In this document: one piece after another, positions 12,976-24,300 of the stretch
How the letters are laid out: every line of letters starts with the position of its first letter
Position numbering within the stretch: position 1 is the first letter of the stretch
NCBI RefSeq assembly: GCF_037392515.1
Contig: NC_090282.1
Span: 33,593,054-33,657,053 of the forward strand
Length of the DNA: 64,000 bases
Reading direction: 5' to 3'
Origin: Haliotis asinina
Taxonomy: Eukaryota > Mollusca > Gastropoda > Lepetellida > Haliotidae
Made by a program: the position numbers and the translations under genes
The notes under the pieces: model-generated
The model's database searches: none
What the model was told of the DNA's origin: nothing
Seen by the model: the letters and a program-made list of their open reading frames with translations, nothing else

Positions 12976-13298
12976 AACGACTACAGTCACACGGAATTGT
13001 CTTATTGTATTTACTTTAATGTTCAAATCACACTCAGACGTTATATATATATTATAAGTATATTGTACCTTGTTTTACATTTATCTGCGCGATATATCAA
13101 CCGTAAAGCCTTGTTCTGATATCGAATTTGGACAAAATATTCAATCATAAGTATATAATGTATCAGTACCACAATGAAAATAAAACAATTATATATTCAC
13201 CTTCGACTAATTCAGTCCCTGTATCTCCTCTGTGTATTATAAGGGGCACATTGTCACAGAGGCGATAAACAGATATGACCTACTCACTATCTCTTGCT

Positions 13299-13418
13299 TA
13301 TGGAATGCTGCAGGGGACATTCTCGCGATTCTCGCACTTTTGTCTTTTTAGACTTTTTCCCAAAGTCCGATATCGCGAGAATGAAAGATCGCGAGTATGT
13401 CCCTTACAGTATTCCATA
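13299..13418. repeat. Imperfect foldback sequence (about 120 bp)
   Basis: The left arm TATGGAATGCTG and GGGACATTCTCGCGAT recurs inverted on the right as ATCGCGAG, TATGTCCC and ATTCCATA. It is a hairpin-type MITE remnant; the same sequence is at 18154-18273 in copy 2. Confidence 0.65.
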
Positions 13419-14945
13419 CGTGCTACATATCTTGGTCAGGCGATCTCTACTATAGAAACCTGATTAAACACAATCTTTGGCCCGACAATCGTACTTGCTT
13501 CACTGAAGTAGCCTTTCATCTTGTCAAACAAAGGAGTGACTGTGAAGGTGATCTGTGTCGACAATGTTGAATATCAAACACAACAACGAAAGAATACATG
13601 CTGTAATACATATTTATCTTACTGAACACATAATGTAGCTTTGTTATTGGCTGAGCGTTCTTCTATTAGTTTCAATGTACACAGATTACAAGCGAGTAAC
13701 ATACCTATGTACCCAGCTGGGAATGCCGATCTCATTTGGTACTTCGTGGTAGTAAATCCTTATCTCGAATAACACTGAATTACTTACGGTGACGAACGGA
13801 AATTACCGATGTTGTGCAAATGCAAATCAATGAAAGGGAGAAACCTGTTTTTCTTGTCTGCAAAGTCTACGCACATTAAACAAAACAAAATTAACAAGGA
13901 GATGTTCGGTAACATATATACGATGTTCACTGGTCCCTCGCGGCCGATTGGTTGATGTAGATGGAATGATGTTTGTTTAGGTCCCCCTCCCCTGCTGGCT
14001 GTGAATTAAAGGGGCACTGATGCGGAGCGAATAATGTTTCTCGCCAACGGTCTAACTACGAAACCAAACCGCAAATTGGTCAGCGCCCGCTCCTTCGACT
14101 GTGACGGACAAAGGAACTGGGCTCCTGTCCATATTAGCAGAATTTCTTCACCTAAACAGTCAGGAGGCCGGATGCCCATCATATGCCATTTGTTTAAAAA
14201 TATCCATGGTATTCCTTGTCTGATCGTAACCATATATCCCAGCAGTGTAGTTCTTTTCGGATGCCTGGATGGTATAGTTACTGATCCAATTGGATCCTAT
14301 TTCTGTGTTTTTAACCTCGATATTTAATCATGTTACATGAAAATATGATGTCTACAGGCACCTTGCAAGCCATTTGTTTCAGTACGGAAGCAAAGCTTTT
14401 TATTTAGGTAGTTTTGAGTGTTGGTTCAGCTGTGGTAGCAAATATCATACGTAAATTTTGGTAGCTATGGTAGCTACAATGGTTTATTATTTATGATAAC
14501 AAAAACACACAGTTGATTTATTTGAATTCGTAAACAAAAAACGATGACTTTGCCTTTGGTAGAGAAATCTGGAACTTTTCTTACGTAAAAAACCCTTATT
14601 TCACCTATTTACCCAAGTACACAGCAAATGCCTGTGTGTATTCCTTATGTAACGAAATTCCATTGGTATTCTCCAAACAGTTTCGACCCATAAGTGTTTT
14701 CAGGCTGCATGCGACACAGAGATTACATCTTCCTTGCTGTAACTCGCGTTTGATGGTGTAAACCTACACGTGTTATTTGGCATCATTCTCTGGATGGTCA
14801 ATTAATGAATTTATAACAGGTATATTTTACCATAAGAGTTATACAAGTTATACTCCGTTGACCTCTGTAAAGTACCATGTGTAACACTGCTAATTCTATT
14901 TCCATTTAAAGCTTTCAATAATTTTACCATCCATTCTCGGACGAA

Positions 14946-14968
14946 GTCTCTCTCTCTCTCTCTCTCTC
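14946..14968. repeat. (CT)n microsatellite
   Basis: About 11 CT units, of the same size in copy 2 at 19801-19823. Confidence 0.9.
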
Positions 14969-16378
14969 ATTCGGAATTCGAACCAACAATGATAGGTTGC
15001 TTGCAGTGCCAAGGGGACGTAACTCTACATATAGAGGAGGCGAGCCTTGGACCCTTGGGTCAATAGTGCGCCGAACATATGATAAACAATGTACAAAACC
15101 ACGCTACAGTTTGAATTATTATATGTCTACGACAGAATCGTGTGTCAACACCACTTAAAAAGGTAAACTGTGAATTAAAGTATTAATATGGGACTGCTAC
15201 ATGATAATAAAGCCTACATATTCTTTGTGAGATCATGATGACGTGCCACATTAGGATGTTAAGTCATTACTGAATGGCATCAGCATCTGGTGATCATGTG
15301 TAAACAACTGATCCCATCTGTTGGGATTTGTGCTCACAAAAGGCCTCTCTACAGCCTATAACCTCAAACTTAACCAGTCAACTGTGAACATGTATTCATG
15401 AATCTTAACCACCCTTTTTTTTCCTTAACCACCCAGTCCAGTGCCATACACTTAACTTCTAAATGTCTCTCGTTGTTTTCTTTGAAAATCACTTGAACAT
15501 GTACCAGATTCGTTTTCTTGGGAAACCATTCATCAATATGAAAATCACCTTCATGTCATTGATATTGGCACACTCATGCCAAGACAAAATACCAATGCAC
15601 TGAGAAATTCAATGGAAGGTTTGATTTGATAGCACTAAATGCGAGGCACTTGCTAGAGCACATTTTACGAATCATCCGATATCGACAAATGGCACGCCTA
15701 GATATGGTGTTAAATGCTCAAGCGCAAAGTTTCCTGCGCCAGGAGCTGCCAGAACCTTTACGAAAAGGAATAAAAACCCCACACATTTATATGATCAAAA
15801 TCTGGAATCTTTGACTGATTATTAACATACCCACTTTTAATTGACTTACTGAGAAGAAGATATAAAACGCATGAAAAGAGTCAATGAGCATTCGGTTAAT
15901 CCTGTATATTCGTATACCCAGCGCATCTGGGGACGGATAGCTGTCGAAGATTTGGCCCCAGCAGTTATCACACACACAATAGCTGTGTTATCAGCAACAC
16001 CGACTTTCCCAAGGTATACACAGTTCGTAATCGTGGTGATATCACTAACTATTCAACTTAATCTTGTAAGTCGTGAAGCGAGTATGCTTGCGAGTCTTGG
16101 GACTGCTGCCCCTCCCCATACTGATGCGGATAGAATCTTTGGCAAGTGACGATGAGCAATGAATGGGTTCCCGGAAGTCTGAGATAGCAGTGTGACTATT
16201 GCCTCATTGGCAGGATGGGTTGTAAAATCCATGGGAGGAGTCATTCTGGCTTTTTCTATGTTGTGGCAACTTAATAGCAAGGCCAGAAAACACTCCCATT
16301 CTAACATTCGCAAACGTTGTTTATTTAGTGTCTCAACCTTTGTCATCAATCTTCATATTCAGATATGGACAATTCCAG

Positions 16379-16543
16379 GCCAGAGTGCCGGACCAGGGGA
16401 TGTCCCTATTGGAAAGTGGTGTGGTCATGACATGCCAGCTGTACATAGTAGCCAGTCAAACATGTTGCTTATTTTCCACACTGATGGCGATCATTCACGG
16501 TCGGGTTTCAATATCAGCTATACTGAAATACCACGCCCAGGAC
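16379..16543 (+). CDS. Duplicate of gene 1 CUB3 exon C (copy 2)
   Basis: This exon is 165 nt like its parent at 11528-11692. Within it I see one base difference (GCG to GCC, both Ala), so the encoded peptide is identical. The GTGAGT donor is kept. The acceptor AG is kept, but only 6 to 8 bases of the original upstream intron came along with it. The rest of the tract now comes from the far end of copy 1 and is purine-rich (CAGATATGGACAATTCCAG), so recognition may be weaker. It could be an alternative last-but-one exon or an unused relic. Confidence 0.7.
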
Positions 16544-16731
16544 GTGAGTGTTCACAATACAGATAGCATGGATTGTGTTGTAAATTTTTCAATTATTTCT
16601 CAACTGCATCTGCATCTGAGCGTGCTCAAATAAAATGGTGTATTAATACCGTTGTGAACATACAATAACATTTCTTATTTCATTACCAGCTCTATGGGGA
16701 ATATATGTTAGTGCCTTTCTTTGTTTTTCAG

Positions 16732-16817
16732 CTACCAATGTTGGTGCCGGACGGGTTGTTTCATCGAAGCTCGGTTGGCTACTTGTTCTTTCGTTATCAA
16801 CTGTTTTGCACTTTTAA
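16732..16817 (+). CDS. Duplicate of gene 1 terminal exon (copy 2)
   Basis: Same 86 nt as 11881-11966 with the same acceptor, hydrophobic tail and stop (16815-16817); I see no difference. It would join in phase to either copy of CUB3 exon C, giving a protein identical to that from copy 1. Confidence 0.7.
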
Positions 16818-18153
16818 GTATTTATACATGCACACCTGAACACCTGAGTGGTATTAAAAGTACTTTGGTTAAATCCTAATGGGCAGTTTTGAGTTTGATT
16901 TATAATTAGTTTGACTGATATCGTTTCAGCACATAAGTTGTTCATTCGTTACTTCCTTTATTCGAACTTTTACAGTAATAATTGTACATGAAGAATAATT
17001 GTATATGAAGAATAAGAAAAGAACGACAGTGATATTAATTAATGCATGTATCTTGTTTTTTTATTGTGTTTGTATTGTACATTAATATATGCAGGTATTT
17101 GAATCTGATTTGCGTGCGGTTGTCGTAACATTACATGTTGTGTAATAGGTACTGTTGACTCCTCTAAGATCCTCTCAGTAACCTTTCTGTCAAAACGCCA
17201 AAGAGTTCCAATTTTAGTCCATCTTTTCTGAAAACGTTTGACGGACGGACACAATATGCAGGATTAAGAGATAATGCATGAATAAAAATTCCCTGGTTGC
17301 GTTGGAAGTATGTACGCCATGTTTGGTCTCTATGATAGTACACAAGATCTGACTTGGTGGATGTTGGTATACGTTGAAATCGACAATATTGTAAGTACAT
17401 CATCACTCAGAGTACGTAATCTCCCTGTGTCATTGGATAAGCCACTATTAGCGATATTCCAGCTATATCACGGCGACGGGCACCAGAAATTGGCTTCACA
17501 CATTGTACCCATTATTTGGCGCTGGCGTGTCATGTTAAAGCTTGTCGAGTCTGACAATTGTGTGATGTTTTAATCAGGAGAACGTTTTACTACTTGTTCC
17601 AGGCGTCTAGATGTATACAAGTATATCGTAGACATCTGGAGATGTAGAACCTGTCAAGATGCGGGTTAGAACTTCAGTAATCCATGCTTGTCCTAAAAGA
17701 CGACTAACGGGATCAGGTTGTCGGGCTCTCTGACTTGTTTGACACATGTTCATGTTATCGGTTCCTATTTACGCAAGTCGATGCTCATGCTGTTGACCAT
17801 CGGATTGTCTGGTCCACACTCGATCGAGACACAACGACTACAGTCACACGGAATTGTCTTATTGTATTTACTTTAATGTTCAAATCACACTCAGACGTTA
17901 TATATATTATAAGTATATTGTACCTTGTTTTACATTTATCTGCGCGATATATCAACCGTAAAGCCTTGTTCTGATATCGAATTTGGACAAAATATTCAAT
18001 CATAAGTATATAATGTATCAGTACCACAATGAAAATAAAACAATTATATATTCACCTTCGACTAATTCAGTCCCTGTATCTCCTCTGTGTATTATAAGGG
18101 GCACATTGTCACAGAGGCGATAAACAGATATGACCTACTCACTATCTCTTGCT

Positions 18154-18273
18154 TATGGAATGCTGCAGGGGACATTCTCGCGATTCTCGCACTTTTGTCT
18201 TTTTAGACTTTTTCCCAAAGTCCGATATCGCGAGAATGAAAGATCGCGAGTATGTCCCTTACAGTATTCCATA
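18154..18273. repeat. Foldback sequence, copy 2
   Basis: Duplicate of 13299-13418 carried by the tandem duplication; I see no difference between them. Confidence 0.65.
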
Positions 18274-21200
18274 CGTGCTACATATCTTGGTCAGGCGATC
18301 TCTACTATAGAAACCTGATTAAACACAATCTTTGGCCCGACAATCGTACTTGCTTCACTGAAGTAGCCTTTCATCTTGTCAAACAAAGGAGTGACTGTGA
18401 AGGTGATCTGTGTCGACAATGTTGAATATCAAACACAACAACGAAAGAATACATGCTGTAATACATATTTATCTTACTGAACACATAATGTAGCTTTGTT
18501 ATTGGCTGAGCGTTCTTCTATTAGTTTCAATGTACACAGATTACAAGCGAGTAACATACCTATGTACCCAGCTGGGAATGCCGATCTCATTTGGTACTTC
18601 GTGGTAGTAAATCCTTATCTCGAATAACACTGAATTACTTACGGTGACGAACGGAAATTACCGATGTTGTGCAAATGCAAATCAATGAAAGGGAGAAACC
18701 TGTTTTTCTTGTCTGCAAAGTCTACGCACATTAAACAAAACAAAATTAACAAGGAGATGTTCGGTAACATATATACGATGTTCACTGGTCCCTCGCGGCC
18801 GATTGGTTGATGTAGATGGAATGATGTTTGTTTAGGTCCCCCTCCCCTGCTGGCTGTGAATTAAAGGGGCACTGATGCGGAGCGAATAATGTTTCTCGCC
18901 AACGGTCTAACTACGAAACCAAACCGCAAATTGGTCAGCGCCCGCTCCTTCGACTGTGACGGACAAAGGAACTGGGCTCCTGTCCATATTAGCAGAATTT
19001 CTTCACCTAAACAGTCAGGAGGCCGGATGCCCATCATATGCCATTTGTTTAAAAATATCCATGGTATTCCTTGTCTGATCGTAACCATATATCCCAGCAG
19101 TGTAGTTCTTTTCGGATGCCTGGATGGTATAGTTACTGATCCAATTGGATCCTATTTCTGTGTTTTTAACCTCGATATTTAATCATGTTACATGAAAATA
19201 TGATGTCTACAGGCACCTTGCAAGCCATTTGTTTCAGTACGGAAGCAAAGCTTTTTATTTAGGTAGTTTTGAGTGTTGGTTCAGCTGTGGTAGCAAATAT
19301 CATACGTAAATTTTGGTAGCTATGGTAGCTACAATGGTTTATTATTTATGATAACAAAAACACACAGTTGATTTATTTGAATTCGTAAACAAAAAACGAT
19401 GACTTTGCCTTTGGTAGAGAAATCTGGAACTTTTCTTACGTAAAAAACCCTTATTTCACCTATTTACCCAAGTACACAGCAAATGCCTGTGTGTATTCCT
19501 TATGTAACGAAATTCCATTGGTATTCTCCAAACAGTTTCGACCCATAAGTGTTTTCAGGCTGCATGCGACACAGAGATTACATCTTCCTTGCTGTAACTC
19601 GCGTTTGATGGTGTAAACCTACACGTGTTTTTTGGCATCATTCTCTGGATGGTCAATTAATGAATTTATAACAGGTATATTTTACCATAAGAGTTATACA
19701 AGTTATACTCCGTTGACCTCTGTAAAGTACCATGTGTAACACTGCTAATTCTATTTCCATTTAAAGCTTTCAATAATTTTACCATCCATTCTCGGACGAA
19801 GTCTCTCTCTCTCTCTCTCTCTCATTCGGAATTCGAACCAACAATGATAGGTTGCTTGCAGTGCCAAGGGGACGTAACTCTACATATAGAGGAGGCGAGC
19901 CTTGGACCCTTGGGTCAATAGTGCGCCGAACATATGATAAACAATGTACAAAACCACGCTACAGTTTGAATTATTATATGTCTACGACAGAATCGTGTGT
20001 CAACACCACTTAAAAAGGTAAACTGTGAATTAAAGTATTAATATGGGACTGCTACATGATAATAAAGCCTACATATTCTTTGTGAGATCATGATGACGTG
20101 CCACATTAGGATGTTAAGTCATTACTGAATGGCATCAGCATCTGGTGATCATGTGTAAACAACTGATCCCATCTGTTGGGATTTGTGCTCACAAAAGGCC
20201 TCTCTACAGCCTATAACCTCAAACTTAACCAGTCAACTGTGAACATGTATTCATGAATCTTAACCACCCTTTTTTTTCCTTAACCACCCAGTCCAGTGCC
20301 ATACACTTAACTTCTAAATGTCTCTCGTTGTTTTCTTTGAAAATCACTTGAACATGTACCAGATTCGTTTTCTTGGGAAACCGTTCATCAATATGAAAAT
20401 CACCTTCATGTCATTGATATTGGCACACTCATGCCAAGACAAAATACCAATGCACTGAGAAATTCAATGGAAGGTTTGATTTGATAGCACTAAATGCGAG
20501 GCACTTGCTAGAGCACATTTTACGAATCATCCGATATCGACAAATGGCACGCCTAGATATGGTGTTAAATGCTCAAGCGCAAAGTTTCCTGCGCCAGGAG
20601 CTGCCAGAACCTTTACGAAAAGGAATAAAAACCCCACACATTTATATGATCAAAATCTGGAATCTTTGACTGATTATTAACATACCCACTTTTAATTGAC
20701 TTACTGAGAAGAAGATATAAAACGCATGAAAAGAGTCAATGAGCATTCGATTAATCCTGTATATTCGTATACCCAGCGCATCTGGGGACGGATAGCTGTC
20801 GAAGATTTGGCCCCAGCAGTTATCACACACACAATAGCTGTGTTATCAGCAACACCGACTTTCCCAAGGTATACACAGTTCGTAATCGTGGTGATATCAC
20901 TAACTATTCAACTTAATCTTGTAAGTCGTGAAGCGAGTATGCTTGCGAGTCTTGGGACTGCTGCCCCTCCCCATACTGATGCGGATAGAATCTTTGGCAA
21001 GTGACGATGAGCAATGAATGGGTTCCCGGAAGTCTGAGATAGCAGTGTGACTATTGCCTCATTGGCAGGATGGGTTGTAAAATCCATGGGAGGAGTCATT
21101 CTGGCTTTTTCTATGTTGTGGCAACTTAATAGCAAGGCCAGAAAACACTCCCATTCTAACATTCGCAAACGTTGTTTATTTAGTGTCTCAACCTTTGTCA

Positions 21201-21381
21201 TCAATCTTCATATTCAGATATGGACAAGACCAGGCGCAAGTCCGATCATGCATATCAGATTATCCAGATTGACTTATCACAAAGACAGAAAGATTATGGT
21301 TGCGATAGGAAAACTCACATAACACGTACAATCAATCCATTTCTATATCCGACACGGCTACGTCTCATCAGGAATTTAAGC

Positions 21382-24300
21382 ATGGAATACATTCTGAGTC
21401 TTGGCATCAGTTTGATGTGCATTTGTGTATCTGCTTTGGTTTCGCTATCTGGTAAGAACATTGTCGTAATTTCATCAAATATATATCTAAGTCGTATTAT
21501 TATCACTAAGTCGTCAGTTACAACTTGGTGGACTTGATTAATATGTTTTTGTACTTACATTTTATGAATTTCAGAAATTACGTTTATTAACTCAAGGTTA
21601 TCTGTGGTGTAGTGTGATGACGTAGCAACTGATGACGTCGTGTCTTGACGCCATGTTTGTAAATGCTCGTACCAAGGTCATATATATAAACAAAGGCACG
21701 TAATATGGCGACGCCAACAATAGCACAATTCAGTGGTTAATGCTAAATGTGATTTTCACGTTTTTGTACCTTCCTTTTATGAATTTCGTTTCATGTGCAT
21801 ATCGGAAAAAATGCTAATATTGTTAAAGATAAGTCTATGGAACCTTAAATGCACAAACTTCAGTAATTAATATGACCGTCTGGGACATGGATTAAGGCTT
21901 TAAGTTTAGTAATTTATTTCACTACTTGACTCTTTTGAAAGGGAAAACAATTTAGAATTTAAAATTCTTTCAAACACTTTTAAAATGTTTAATTCCCCCA
22001 AATAGTAGACAATACTCAATCACATGTTTAGTTTTAGTTTATCTACAATAATGACTCAGGACTGAAAATACATTATTTCAGTCCCGTAGTTGAATAGCCA
22101 TAACTACACAAACCTAACTATATGTTAATCATAGTTTCAGAGAATACGACCAGTGTTCATTCTTGCGGAGACACTACACTTACAGCGACGGACAAACCGC
22201 AGTACTTGCAAACTCCAGGCTACCCAAACGGGTACAGAGAGTAAGTCACACACTAGGCAATATTCTTTGTAGTGTTCTTGTGAGTATTGCTTTGTTTCGA
22301 TACGGTTGTGTCTACTGAGCATGTAAATCATCTAAAGATCATAAAAGATCATGAATGATGAGGAATATGATTGTATCTTTGCCTCTGTCTTTCAGCAATG
22401 ATTCTTGTGTCTGGACAATAAAAGCAGAACTGGATTATATGAGGGTGCAGCTTATCGTTGAAGATGACGGAGTTGAATATGGCCTTACGTGTAACCACGA
22501 CTTTGGAAAAGCCTTCGATGGTAAGATAACTATAACAATTGCTTCAAGTCATATGATACAAGGACTGTTAGTTGATTACATAGATTTTGATGTATATCTG
22601 AAAATGTTACTCATTAAAATTATCAAATTTAACACAAGTTTTACTTTCCTTGAAGCCGTTTACAGACATGGATGCAAGTGGTGCATGCCATGAGTGCTAC
22701 ATAGTTTTCAGCATCATTCACATGGCAAATTTATATTTCTCCCTTCTTGGTTAGCGATCTATGTCAAAACGGTGCTGTAACGATAAGATATAGAAGATGG
22801 TAATGTAAATGTGTTTTCGTAATTTTTTGTCATCCACCAAACTCAAGGAAATGCCTATCAAGTAATCTGTCAGACTCTAGTTGCACATAGTTGGTATCCA
22901 GCACGTCTAGATTCGGGCATCTTTATACATGTCCACTTCCATCCAGGTCCTTCCATTAAATCTCCCTTGCTGGCAACATGGTGTAACGAAAAACACCAGA
23001 GGTGAAGAGCAGTGGGCAGGTTATGACTGTACAGTTTTACGCTGATCAGTACGGAACTTTCAGAGGATTCAAAGCCAGGTTCTTCCAAACGAATGGTATG
23101 TTCATCGTTATGAGATATATTTGCTTATCATTTTAATATAAGTCCCTGAACATTCGATGTAAATTTAAATATACAGAGTTTTCAATCGTAGTATTCTTGT
23201 TATTTTAATTTTGGCTGTCATTTCTTACACTCGCCAGTGGCTAAAGGGATGGTGTAAATCCAGCCAGGGTACATGCAGGTGGCAGAGGTACTGTAAGTCC
23301 CTATGGACCCTAGTATGGTGATCTAAATCAGTTGTTGGCGGTCTATAGCCCAAGTTTCATATCGCATACATATATATACAGTCTATTTCTGTAGGTAGGC
23401 CATCGGCACAGGTACATATTATCCTTGCTAGTTTTATGTTCATATCTGTGATAGTCTAGTGTCCTTCGATGACATGTTTTTACTTTTTCAATTTATTAAA
23501 GGCCACATGCAACGCAAAACAGAACTGCAGATTCTGATACCTTTCGGTATGCACTTACAGGAACAAATCATCAAAAATGCCAATTCAACCTATAAAGTTA
23601 AAACAAAACGCGATGAATAAAAGCCCGCGGAATCGGAGTTCAAATGATTCACCTATTTTCCCCCAGCGTTGGAAAAAAAGTGGTTTCAAGAGCTATGCTG
23701 CGCTGCGCTCATAACGCATGCTCAGTGAATAGGTTTCCGAAGCTTGAAAGTATGAGGTCGTGAGCAGTAGTCTAATCTTGGTTGTCTACACAAACAAATA
23801 AATAATCTACTCGTTACATTTAAAATAAAAACACAAAACGTGTTGATTGTGACAAGCAGACTCTGCCACATAGGAAACTCAATGTCTGGATTATTGACAC
23901 TTCTATGACTGACTGCCTGCTAATGACAATATGTAATGCACAACTTCAATCACTGACCACTTACAATTAACACGCATCGGGCGTATACGCCATAAACAAA
24001 ATGCCGGCTAAAGCGCATCGGCAAACGAACCTGTAGCCAATGAAAAAGTTGCGGTACACTTAAGTGCACACCCACCAGCTCTGACTGGGTTCGGTATCGC
24101 GGCTGCTTCGTCTCGAGAAAGGGAAACCAAAGCACAAAATATTGCGTTTTTGATATACGCTTATAATTTTGTTCATTTGTTTTTTTAATCAGCAATGCAT
24201 TTCATATATAATGAATAAGTGATAACTCTGTTTTATTTTTTAGCATTTTACCATCAATAGTTTGGACACGTGTGCAGTTTAATATCCACAGGACACTGTC

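Larger units (their letters stand above)
11520..16370 (+). repeat. Tandem duplication, copy 1 (4851 bp)
   Basis: Direct duplicate of 16371-21225. It carries CUB3 exon C and the terminal exon of gene 1 and about 4.4 kb of downstream DNA up to the region just before gene 2. The boundary was read from the point where flanks diverge: left flank GTGT then AATTCCAGG, right end ATGGAC then AA. Confidence 0.93.
11967..16378. other. Region between gene 1 and its duplicated exons
   Basis: Apart from SINE-like fragments, a foldback and a CT run, no exon is recognised. The last few hundred bases are a copy of the DNA that lies just upstream of gene 2. The same content recurs at 16818-21225. Confidence 0.6.
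16371..21225 (+). repeat. Tandem duplication, copy 2 (4855 bp)
   Basis: The offset to copy 1 is 4851 bp on the left and 4855 bp on the right. The 4-bp change comes from a 6-bp direct repeat gain near 17750 (TCATGT) and a 2-bp loss in a TA run near 17905. The right edge reads ATGGACAAGACCAGG into the 5' region of gene 2. Confidence 0.93.

Noticed and set aside
14034-14327. 97-codon frame, repeated at 18889-19182
   Set aside because: Its presence in both copies only reflects the young duplication; no domain or splice context supports it, and another frame is open on the opposite strand.
16192-16566. 124-codon frame covering CUB3 exon C copy 2
   Set aside because: Its first half is duplicated intergenic DNA fused by the joint; only the CUB exon part is meaningful.
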